Shown here piece by piece: positions 23,293 through 40,000 of a DNA stretch of 64,000 nt. The notes under the pieces are model-generated. The model had not been told where the DNA came from, ran no database searches, and worked only from the letters and a program-made list of their open reading frames with translations. The position numbers and the translations under genes are program-made. The DNA comes from Typha latifolia. Its lineage: Eukaryota; Streptophyta; Magnoliopsida; Poales; Typhaceae. Where the stretch lies: contig CM034101.1 of the NCBI GenBank assembly GCA_019914945.1, positions 3,049,188 to 3,113,187 of the forward strand. Reading direction: 5' to 3'. Every line of letters begins with the position of its first letter. Position 1 is the first letter of the stretch.

Positions 23293-24628
23293 CTACCCAC
23301 TCTCATCCTCGTTAGTAACTCCAGTCCTCAGCTTATACGTAGCATACGCCACTATCCCCATCAACACCATGACAGCCACTACCACATTCAACAACAGCAT
23401 CTGCCTTGGCTTCCTCATCTCCATCACCACCCCACCCAACCATTGCTTCTTCTCTACCTCCTGTCCACTGCCTTTGCCAACTGCTTCTTTCTCTTCCCTT
23501 CCATTCTTATCTCCATCTTTTTTAGCTTCATCACTCGCAGCCTTGCTCGTTTGCCCCCTAACAGTACTCGCAATCGGCGTGATCGCCGGCTCGGCCGGTG
23601 CGGGCTTCTGGGATTCTTCCGGCTTCTTTTCGCCGGACGATCTATCGGCACTTCCATACTTGGCGTTATCCAGGAACTTGCTAATTGGGTCTTTCTCTTC
23701 ACGATCTTTTTTAGCTTCATCTTTTGAAACCTTGCTGGTTTGCTTCCTAACAGTACTCGGCTTTGTCGCAATAGCCGGCGGGGTCGCCGCTGGCATCGCC
23801 GCCGGCATCGCTGTCGTGGCAGGTTGCACTGAGCTGGGTTTGGGGTTGTCGGCTGCGGTAGTGACAACACTAGTGGTGTCTCGAGGGCGATTCTTGGGAA
23901 CTTTTATGTGAAGCGTCTCGTTCTCAAACTTGGCTCGGATTTCGTTTGTGTTGTAGCCGACAGGGAGGACGAAGTCTTTCCAGAACCGTTGCCAACGATT
24001 GCCTTCGACGGGTCGCTCGCCGGTCGTGCGGAGGTTGCGGTAGTTGTCGATCTGAACTCTAACTCGCTCCCTCGTGAATCCTGCAACCCAGTGTTAGAAT
24101 GGATTAGTGTGATTAATTTAGTTTACTCTACTTTTTTTTTTTTGCATGTCAGGGCTTCAGCAGTTCTATTCAGTGCTTCACAGTAATGTTTATTTTGTAT
24201 AGATTCATTTTTGCACTACGTTATTGATGCGTACGATTTTGTTATCAATCACTTTTAACCCACTAGCTACTTCGAGCCATACCAATTTTTACAGACTAAA
24301 AGAGAGAAAGAGGAATATTAGGCCGTGATCCATCAAAGAACATTTTCAACTACTTTAATTTCACAAAGAAAAAAAAAGAAATAAATAAACGAAAGGCATT
24401 TTGGTCATTAAAAGAAATTATCGAAAAATATTCTTATGAAAGAATATGAACAATTTTTTTTTCTTAAAAAAAAAATACATAGCTTATGGTGTGCGAAGTT
24501 CCAAAAAAAAACTTATGATATGGCTTGCCTGGGAGATGGATGAGGAGAGTGTCAAATTCTTCCCCCTGAATCCAATTTGCAATGGGGTCGAATTCCTCAT
24601 AAGAGTGTTCTCCTTGTGTGGCGTCCAT
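23293..24628 (-). CDS. RTM2-like HSP20-domain membrane protein
   Basis: Two exons on the minus strand, 24628-24529 and 24080-23293, join in phase 1 (IHLP|G|FTRERV) to 295 aa. The start is MDATQGEHSYEEF. The alpha-crystallin domain covers about residues 15-100 (FDTLLIHLPGFTRERVRVQI ... WQRFWKDFVLPVGYNTNEI). A long low-complexity Ala/Pro/Lys/Glu linker follows with an internal repeat (STVRKQTSKVSKDEAKKD and STVRGQTSKAASDEAKKD). One membrane helix lies near the C-terminus (MLLLNVVVAVMVLMGIVAYA). This order matches RTM2-type proteins, small heat-shock relatives with a membrane anchor; in Arabidopsis RTM2 takes part in phloem restriction of some potyviruses, but most family members have unknown roles. 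The only acceptable donor is CCAG|GCAAGC, so the intron is GC-AG. A TATA box lies about 80 bp upstream. Confidence 0.82.
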
Positions 24629-24708
24629 GAGAGCCTTTTTAATCGGGTTGTGTGAAGAGTAATTAGAGAAGGAGCTGGACGAGTGATTATGGAGGCCAGT
24701 TGCTGGGA

Positions 24709-24716
24709 TTTATATA
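24709..24716 (-). promoter_or_regulatory. TATA box of RTM2-like gene
   Basis: TATATAAA on the minus strand about 80 bp before the ATG at 24628, the normal spacing for a plant core promoter. Confidence 0.6.
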
Positions 24717-24729
24717 GTTATGGCTCGAG

Positions 24730-26165
24730 GTGTTTGTTACTTTAGAGGAGAGAAATGCTAGATTTTGTGGTTGGGTTGAAGGGTATATTTTGCTCACCTC
24801 CTAAGTTTGGCAAAGGAATTGTTCTTTGCTTTGTTTGGACTTGTTGGGGCAATTGGGGGGGGGTATACTCCAAGTGCTTTGCTTCCTTTTTCTTTTTCTC
24901 TTTTTTATACCACCAAGTAGTGCTTTTGTCTCTTGCTTGATAGTATTGGTACTTGACTCATCTGGCTAACAATTGCTTTAAAAGCTTGTGGTTTTTTTAT
25001 AAAAAAAAATCTTTTAGTATCCTAGCACTCTGGATTGTGATTTTTTTTAATTTATATATCTGATTGACAAGATTAGAATGGCAAAATAAATTCAATATTT
25101 TTCTGATACCGTGTTAACTTACCATTTTTTTTTAATATCTTAAGTTATTAGAACTAGATTTAGGACTCAAACCCAGGCTGCAAAATGTCCTTGGTGCAAG
25201 TAACGTTAGGAAGTAAGCAAAAGTTAGCATAATTTGGTATGCCATCCCAATGGGTTTAATTATCATAGGTTGGTCTTGGCCCCAAGAAATGTAGCATGAT
25301 GTTTAGAATAACATAACATAGCATGATGTTATTATTAAAAATAATTTGAATGCACTAATAAGATTTGAGACACCTCCTAAGTTTGCCAAGGGAATTGTTC
25401 TTTGCTTTGTTTGAACTTGTTTGGAGGCACTTCATGCTTAACTCCTTAATTGCTTTGATACTCGAATCTATCATCTAGCTCGCCGGCATGCCAAACTTAA
25501 TTGGGCTAATTGGAAGTTATCTATCTAGGGTAATATTAATCCCTAATATGATAATTGATTGTGTCATAAGATGCATTTAATCAGTAAATACATTAGATTT
25601 ATATAATCATATACAACATTACGTAACAATATCTCGTTGATCGATGTATGAAACAGACAAGGAGGTATGGCATGAGCTTTGGCGTGATCTTGTTTTAGTA
25701 GCTGCTAGCTATTACGTACTGCAAAATAATCTCGACTCAGCTGGTAATTAATCTCTCTCAAATCTAACGCCATATCAATTAACCTCCCTATTATTAACAC
25801 AGCCAGCTTGGTGATGTTCTCAAGGAATTAACCAATTCTTCTTGTTGATTACAAAAATTAATAAAGGCGAGATTAACTATTCTCTCTTTGGTAGCATCCC
25901 CTAATTTTATTTTATGGCGGTATTTTTTGCAAACAAAGACGCCAGGATTGGCTTCTTGCAGCAAATCAAATACTACCAAGTACACGAAATTCGTGCACTC
26001 ATGACTGGAGGCAATCTAGCTAGCATGATTTGTTACTCCAAAAGAGAAAAATCCTAGCTAGCATGATAGGACACGTCAGACCGATCCAATCCAACGTCAA
26101 CTTCGAAGTGCCAACTAATAACACATTAACTGAACCCTTTCAGTCCTTTACAACCATAGACATAC
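24730..26165. other. Intergenic DNA between divergent genes
   Basis: Shared upstream region of the RTM2-like gene (-) and the ammonium transporter (+). A roughly 60-bp segment near 24795-24850 recurs near 25372-25420 (CACCTCCTAAGTTTG, then GGAATTGTTCTTTGCTTTGT), a short direct repeat. No coding signal was found. Confidence 0.45.
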
Positions 26166-26170
26166 AAATG

Positions 26171-26180
26171 TATATATATA
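26171..26180 (+). promoter_or_regulatory. TATA-like element of AMT2
   Basis: TATATATATA about 50 bp upstream of the ATG. This is rather close to the start codon, so the leader would be very short or a different core element is used. Confidence 0.35.
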
Positions 26181-26231
26181 GATACCTATATCCATACATA
26201 ACCACAGAAACAGAAGAGTATCAAATCAAAC

Positions 26232-28000
26232 ATGGCTACTCCTCCGAACTCCAGCCCAGACGATTGGCTGAACAAGGGCGACAACGCGTGGCAGCTGACG
26301 GCGGCGACTCTGGTGGGCCTCCAGAGCGTTCCGGGCCTCGTGATCCTCTACGGTAGCATCGTGAAGAAGAAGTGGGCCGTGAACTCGGCCTTCATGGCCC
26401 TCTACGCCTTTGCCGCCGTCCTCGTCTGCTGGGTCGGGTGGGGTTACCAGATGTCGTTCGGCCTCGGCAAGTTCCTCCCATTCATCGGCCGGCCGGGCTT
26501 CGCCCTCGACCAGAAGTCTCTTCTGGACCCGGCGTTCAGTGGAGAGTTTCCTATGGCCACTATGGTGTTCTTCCAGTTCGTGTTTGCGGCTATCACGCTG
26601 ATACTAGTGGCGGGTGCACTGCTGGGGAGGATGAACTTTCATGCGTGGATGCTGTTTGTGCCGCTTTGGCTTACCTTCTCGTACACCGTGGGGGCGTACA
26701 GCATCTGGTGCCCGGATGGGTTCTTGTCCAAGGCTGGCGTGATGGATTTCTGCGGAGGATTTGTTATTCACCTCTCCTCTGGTGTCGCTGGATTCACTGC
26801 GGCTTATTGGGTACGTACTTACAAGACTTCGATATTCTTCCTGTTTTGGAGAGAACGGAGAGGAATTAAAATAAATAATGCAACAGGTGGGACCCCGGGC
26901 AAGCAACGACAGGGAGAGGTTCCCGCCCAACAACGTCCTGCTGATGCTTGCCGGCGCCGGGCTGCTGTGGATGGGGTGGACCGGGTTCAACGGCGGCGGC
27001 CCGTACGCGGCCAACGGCGTCGCATCGTTGGCGGTGCTGAACACGCACGTGTGTGCCGCCACCAGCCTCCTCGTCTGGCTCCTCCTCGACGTCCTCTTCT
27101 TCTCCAAACCTTCTGTTATCGGCGCTGTCCAAGGGATGATCACTGGACTTGTCTGCATCACCCCTGCTGCAGGTATCTCTTAATTAATTGCTTCGTATAT
27201 ACCGGAGGACTTCAAAAAAGATCATGCCTAGTCTAGTCTTGCCAAATTAGATTTGGATCAAGGGGACTTATTTTAGATAACTAAATCTAATTTTTAGCCT
27301 TATTAAAAAAAGTAAGTTGTTTTTAATTAACAAGGTTGCTTAAAAATTAGCTATATATAATACTATGTTAGATAATTTAAAATAATTGACTATCCTATAT
27401 TGCACTATTTTTTAACAAGTTTTGGTCCTCATTGTGCCACGTAATGACTCAGGGATAGTGCAAGGCTGGGCAGCCATCATCATGGGCATCCTCTCCGGCA
27501 GCATCCCGTGGTACACCATGATGGTCCTCCACAAGAAGCTCAGCTTCCTCAAGCGCGTCGACGACACCTTGGCCGTGTTCCACACCCACGCCGTCGCCGG
27601 CAGCCTCGGCGGCGTCCTCACCGGCTTCTTCGCCGATCCGCACCTGACCGCACTCTTCTACACCGGCGACGTCTCCAAGTACGTCGGCCTCGCCTACGGC
27701 CTCAAGGATGGGCGCCTCCGCGCCGGCGTCCGCCAGATGCTCCTCCAGCTCGGGGGCATTGCCTTCATCGTCGCCGTCAACGTCGTCGTCACCAGCGCCA
27801 TTTGCGTGCTTATTAGCCGTATCGTGCCGCTCTGCCTCAGCGAGGAGGACATGCAGGTCGGCGACGACGCCATCCATGGCGAGGAGGCGTATGCCCTGTG
27901 GGGCGACGGCGAGAAGCTTGAGAAGTCCAGCCATGATTCTGTCTATGGCGTGGAGGAGCTGCCACCAGAGGAGCTGGCTAAGGCTGATCGCTTCGCTTGA
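26232..28000 (+). CDS. AMT2: AMT2-type high-affinity ammonium transporter
   Basis: Plasma-membrane ammonium transporter of the AMT/MEP/Rh family, closer to the plant AMT2/AMT3 (MEP-like) branch than to AMT1. Three exons, 26232-26810, 26887-27172, 27453-28000, join to 470 aa, normal for AMT2. The multi-span membrane protein starts [20 protein letters not shown]. Family marks include [18 protein letters not shown], the first pore His in [40 protein letters not shown], and the second pore His in [21 protein letters not shown] cytosolic tail with several acidic residues follows ([20 protein letters not shown]). Exons are strongly GC-rich, especially exon 3 at third positions, unlike most genes in the window. 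Several long overlapping frames on both strands are shadows of this composition. Confidence 0.95.
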
Positions 28001-28009
28001 GCTGGCGAG

Positions 28010-28845
28010 AACGTCACATTGCTAGTATTAGACTATTAAGAGCTCAGTGTGGTTTTAAAGAAGGTTACTCTTCGACTCTCTCTGGATGATGACTTCAACG
28101 ATAAGCTTATTAAAGTACTTTGGAATTGGTTTGATATTTGTTTTCTTGGTTCTTGTCTTCACTTGTCCGAGCTTGATTAGCTCTATTCAATGACAAGTTT
28201 ATCAGACTTTTTTCTTTAAAAAATTTCTTTTGGTATAATTATGCAGCTTTAAAACTATTTTGAACAATTTATGCTAAGCAAAATACTGTTTTGTTCATCT
28301 AAGTTTGGTCTTAACCATAATTAATTATATTAAACTAAAGGGTTGGCATTTTTGAAAAGGATTAATAATTTCAATGGTAATTATAATATTTTAAAGAATG
28401 TAATAGTTATTATGATCTTTTGAAAATCCCAAATATAAAAGATGCATTAATGATACCACAAGTCATGCCTATTTACTCGGCTGCAGCATAAAGTTTCATA
28501 CTTCATGCAGATTTAACGAGCCAAGATTGATATTTATCTCCAGGCGCGAATAATCTAGCAAAATTCCAAACAGAGTTATTGTGCAAATAAACTCAGCGAG
28601 ACTGACAGAACTTTGAGAAAATAATGTTAATGTAATTAAAAAAATGTCAGTCAAAGACATCGCCAGAATAAATTTGTTGGTCAACTAATTATTCTCAAAC
28701 AAAATTTACCTGGACTGGCTCGTATGAATCAACATAAGTATTGGCATGCAACTATTCTTATATCCAAAAGAATGAAGTCTCTGGAGCCGTTACAATGGCA
28801 AAACAACAAAGAGTAGGGGCATATGGGGTGGCGAGGTCTTATTAT
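28010..28845. other. AMT2/ProRS convergent intergenic DNA
   Basis: The 3' ends of AMT2 (+) and ProRS (-) face each other here. AT-rich, no additional gene seen. Confidence 0.45.
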
Positions 28846-28849
28846 GATC

Positions 28850-34858
<6,009 letters not shown>

Positions 34859-35688
34859 GAGACTTTTATAAATTACACCTTATATTTTCTCTCTTTTATG
34901 ATTTCCACCTTTTTATAACGCCTCCCTCATTTTTTTTTCTATAATATTTATTTAACACCCTAAGTTAACTTAACATAATCATAATCAAACCGAATAATAC
35001 CATAAATAGAATATTATGTTATAATTCACTATGTGATTTATAACATTCCTAAATTACCCTTATACTTATCTTTAATTTTATTCATAACTTGAACATCCAT
35101 ACTTGTTATTTCTTTTTAAATCATGGAGAACATTACCTAAATGCCAAGCCAATCTTAAAGCTTCCAAATTCTAAGCAATAGAGATTTTAGAGCTCCCCAA
35201 ATTCTAAACCGATTTTATTGCTTACCACCTTAAAGATGGGGAGGGAGATGAATTTTTAGAAAAAATTGAGAAAAAAAGGGTTTAAGCTGGAGAGATAGAG
35301 AAAAATAGGTATAGTTGGGAGAAATTTCTAATGCTTATACATGGTAGGGATTTAAGAGGATTCTTGTCAGCTGTGAATTTTAATATAATTTTATGAGATA
35401 TGGTTTAGTTATAGATAAGAGGATTTAAATTTTGTGGAGTTAGGGTTTAGTTTGGGAAAGAAGGATTTTGTGAGAATTTAGTTTAGGTTAGATTAGAAAA
35501 TTTTAAGAGTATTTTAGTAATCTTTGAATTAGAGTCACATAAACTATATAATATAGTTAATGTCAGTTAGCTAAAGTAACATTAGGATGTTAAATAAATA
35601 TTATAGAAAAAATGAGTGTTATAGAATCCTTAAAGACGGATACGAATTATAAAATAGGTAAAATATAGGATGTGATTTGTAAAATTTC
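34859..35688. mobile_element. Mutator-like MITE
   Basis: About 830 bp bounded by TTTAATTATA at 34849-34858 and 35689-35698, a clean 9-10-bp target-site duplication. The ends are imperfect inverted repeats of more than 100 bp (GAGACTTTTATAAATTACAC against GAAATTTTACAAATCACATC). The interior shares ordered blocks with 8576-9085, e.g. ACATAAACTATA then GTTAGCTAAAGTAACA (there GTTAGTTAAAGTAACA). It encodes nothing and so is non-autonomous. Confidence 0.75.
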
Positions 35689-35699
35689 TTTAATTATAT

Positions 35700-36980
35700 A
35701 ATTTTAATATACTAATTATAGTGAGTTAATTTTATACATGCACTAGCTATTTGTTAGTTAACGCCGGAGATACATTGTGGTGAGCCATTGGGTGTTTAGT
35801 CCATACACTGACAATAGATATTTGCAACTGTAAGTTCACATATATATATATATATATATATAACTTCGAGTAGCGCGTAAATGGATTGAAGAAAGATGTT
35901 ACTCAACTGAGAAAGGCAGCAACTAGGGACGAAATAACTGGGATAAATAATTTATATATTGGTTTCATCACCGTCCATTAGGTAACTGTTGCATGCTGAT
36001 GAATTATATATGACTTTTATGTTTTACTGAAGTATATATCATTTTCATATTAAGATTATTTTGTTTAAACTAGAGGAGAGTGAATGACCGTGGAGATTAC
36101 TTCTACTATGTTCCTTTTCTTTTGTATCAACACTACCATGTCTTTTTTTTTTTTTTTTTAAATACTGATCCTATTTTAATACGAACGAAATAATTTCTTT
36201 TTTTTTCTTCTTTCTTAAGAAAAGTGGGCTACCCTCAAGTTTAAATTTACAAATGAGAGAAAAAATTATTAAGAATTAATAAAGAAATAGACAGGGAAGA
36301 GAAAACATTAAAAAAAAAAAGAGGAGAGACAGAGGGAAAGAAGATAGACATCCACTTCATCCAACATCTCGATGATAGGTGAACGAATCGAATGAGACTC
36401 AATTCCACTCCTTCCAAATTAAGTAGCCACTCAAATTTTTTTCACCTAATCGAAAGCCTTAGCCAAGCGTGAGATGGAAAAATTTCTTATAATCCTAAAA
36501 TAGAAAGTTTTTCAGTATATAACAAAATAATGATGCAGGAGATGTCATGGAAACTAGAAAAGCTGCAAATTCTTTAAACAGACATGCATCATGAGCTCAA
36601 CTGAGCTGCATTCCAGCTTGGATCCGGTGGTCAGTGGGACCGCATCTCTCAACCCATTTGATTATGTCTCCCGAACCACTTTATACCTCTCCGCCTCCTA
36701 CTCGTATCCATCTATTTTCCTCCAATCATATATCACTTTACCAACTTTATTGTAGTCATCAGTTTAACATACGTACCTCCTAGGTAACAACTTAACATCT
36801 CCAGCCGCAGAGCTTCCTTTCCCCTCCTATACACCGGAGGGTTACCTTGCCCCGCCTACGCTTCTCTTCTCCTCTCCTCTCCCTCTACATTGCGAACTCC
36901 TCCCTCTTTCCGTTACTTGAATCTCTTCCTTGACTCGCTGGATTAGATCTCATTTCGAGACCTGAGGTCGAGATCCCGCC
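35700..36980. other. Syntaxin upstream region
   Basis: Intergenic DNA with a TA repeat (35839-35862) and poly-T runs; from about 36780 it becomes CT-rich, consistent with the promoter and 5' UTR of the syntaxin gene. No coding signal. Confidence 0.45.
35839..35862. repeat. (TA)n microsatellite
   Basis: About 12 units of TA. Confidence 0.9.
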
Positions 36981-37010
36981 GTCTCAGAATCGTCTAACGC
37001 TTCTTTCGAG

Positions 37011-40000
37011 ATGAATAATCTTCTTTCGGTAAATCCATTCCGAAGAGAATCTTTGTTTCTGTTTGTGTTTTATTTTTTTTTGATTTTTTGGTCGTTTGAT
37101 AGTTTGAGTTCGAGATCTGGGTATGTTGGAGATTTGCTGTCGTTTTCGCGTTGGAATGGAATGTTTAGAAGAAAGTCGGATTGAGAAAAAGGGATGCGCC
37201 ATTGTAATTGAGTTTTTATCTCTGAAATCGATGCATTTCGTTTGGTTAGATTCGGTATTACAGGGTGATTGGATTAACAAAGGTGCGATCTTTGCGAGAG
37301 CAATATTGTAAGAAGTTACAAAAGTAAAAAGGAAAAATTGCATTGGCGACCAGGAAAAGATTGCAGTAACTTCGCAAGAGAAATATGGAGCAAGAGGAAG
37401 TAAAATTTAATTCACGGAGCTCTATAAGATGTTCCTAAGGACCTTCTCCTGATAGTGTTTCATAAGTGTGAAAGAAATACTTGTAATTCATGGTCGAACT
37501 ACATTCAAGATTTATTATAACCAATTCTTTTCGCCAGAGATCTCTTGCTTGATAACAGCTCTTGATTCTCCATTATAAAGACCTCTTCTTTTCAGTTGCC
37601 GAAACATTATGACTTTAGTCTTTCAAGTTTTATAATATCATATAATGATCGATTCATCACATATCCTGCATCATCTGTTATTCAACGATAAAATAAAGAG
37701 AAGATAACATATTATTTATTGTTCTGACTTTTGACGTCGTATAATGCAAGATGATGAGTTGTGGGGTGACCTGCATTAGATTGCATTCCAGTTGATGGTT
37801 CTTGTATGATGAAAAATACATTCTATGAGTCAAAGCATAGTTTGTTTATATTACGTCAGACTGTAATCCCTGGTAGATTATACATTGAAGATAGCGCCTT
37901 CATTATGTTGTTATCTTTGCTTAAAGTCACAGATGAATCACTTAGACATAAATATTCACCACTTATAGATTCACATAGTGTGTAACTAATTTATGCTTTT
38001 CTAGAACTATCATGCCCTCTCAAAATCATCTACTCTGTATCAAAAACAACAAGATGGATTTTGCATTGCCTATATTTATTCCTGTGTTATGCTCCTGGAA
38101 GAGAAGGAAAAAAATCTCATTATATCAAGGTAACCACCCCAATCTTCAAGTTATTTATTGTGAATCATAACCATCTCTCCTATCTGACTAATCTTTCCCC
38201 ATCCACTTCCTAACATTAGAAGCTCTTTCTCAATGTGAGATACTTGAGGGGTTTGAAGTTGAGTCAGTATGACTTTTCAATCTTTATCATTGAACTTATA
38301 AACCGTACTTCAAGCTTTTATGTGCGATTCTTTCCATGTGCAATGGCATATCCCGAAAGCTAGCATCTTGTGAGACTAGCACTAATTTATCAGTTATATA
38401 CATTGCTAGATTCAGAAATTCAAAGTTCGGATGCAGGTGGATTTTATCTGAAGTTCATTTTCTTGTGCAAGAGTGCAAATATTTGCTTATTATTAGATAT
38501 TGTATCGATATATGTGCTCAAAGACTAAAATTTTGGCTGATCAACCTTGAAAGTTGGACTACATGATTGATTTTTGAAGAATGTTGACCAACATATGTAA
38601 GGCTAATTTGCCCTATATCTGATCACATACTTTCATCCTTCCTGTTGTGCCGCACAGCATTTTTTGTTAATTTGAAACTATGTCAGGTCCGTGACTTAGT
38701 TCTTTACTGAAACAGACATTTAATCTTTTCAATAGAATCTTTAGGTATTTTATTACATTCACAGTTCCTTTTTCTGTTGGTCCATTGGTTGATGCAAGAA
38801 AAACTCTCTGTCCTTACTGATTAGTTACTTTGGCCAATATGAAGAAAATTTTGGCTGCACATATTCTCCTAGAACTTTCTTATACTATATGAAGATTCTC
38901 ATTAATCTGTTTTTCTTCTCTTCTTAAATTTATTGTCTGACAGGATTCCTTTGAGCTCCCTCGAGGTCAGACTTCACGAGATGGAGACATTGAATTAGGG
39001 CATGGCCCCATGAACTCTGCAGAATTGGGACTGGAAGGTTTTTTCAAGCAGGTGTCTAAATATTTATTTGATTGATGATTTGTCAATGTCATCTAGATTT
39101 GTCTTTTACACTTCATTCATTCCATGGTTCTGAGTTCCAACTATGCGCCTTAGGTTCAAGAAATTGAGAAACAAATTGAAAAGCTGTCTAAGCTGCTCAA
39201 GAAACTTCAGGTACATCACTTCATTGTTTTGGGTGCTTTCTTTCTGTTAGAGAAAATGCAGAGGAAATTCGCCACTTATTTCTTACATAAGTTCTTCTGG
39301 CTTTCTAGGGATGCTGATCTTTTATTGTTATTTTTCTCATAACGAATATTGGACTGATTCCTTTTTGCTGTCGGATGTCTTTTCAATATTTTATTTCTTC
39401 ATCTGTTGAAATTTTAGGATTGTTAGGAAGAATATGTGAACTTTACTTTTCTATGATACAAGTTGTCCTGTAAAACATATTCATCAGATTCTACAAGATG
39501 GAAGTTTTTCTTTGTTACCTCTGGGCACCTAGACATGTAACTTATAAGATGTTGGATTTTGTATATGAATTCAATTCTGTCTGGTCCAACTGTATGAATC
39601 CATTCTGTCATCGTACCTCACAGTTTTGTGACATTAAACAATGCATGCTTGCATTTTTCTGGAAAAAGAAGATGTTTTTGACTCTATAATATAGTATGAT
39701 CTTTACAAGTGATAACTTTGGCTGAAATGTAATATGGATATTGATTGTTGTGATATTCATTCCAAAAAGTTGTGTATTTTCTTGAGAGGTGCTTTAATAA
39801 TCTTCTTTTAGAAGAGATGACTCTCTATTTTGCTTATTCAAAAAGTTATATTAATTGCCTGAAAATTTATTCGTACTTTGCTGATCCATCAGATAGATGA
39901 TACTTTGTTGTGTAAAATTAACTTGTTGGTTATGCTTGTAGACTGCAAATGAGGAGTCAAAGGCTGTTACCAAAGCAGCTGCTATGAAAGGTAGGCACAT

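Noticed and set aside
23369..23911. 180-codon plus-strand ORF
   Set aside because: It lies antisense to the Ala/Pro/Lys-rich linker of the RTM2-like gene and reflects its codon composition; no family features.
26372..27161. Several long ORFs on both strands across AMT2
   Set aside because: They are shadows of the GC-rich AMT2 exons; the AMT frame matches the family throughout and joins cleanly across introns.
27449..27934. 161-codon minus-strand ORF rich in Ala/Glu/Asp
   Set aside because: It is antisense to AMT2 exon 3, a product of GC-rich third positions.
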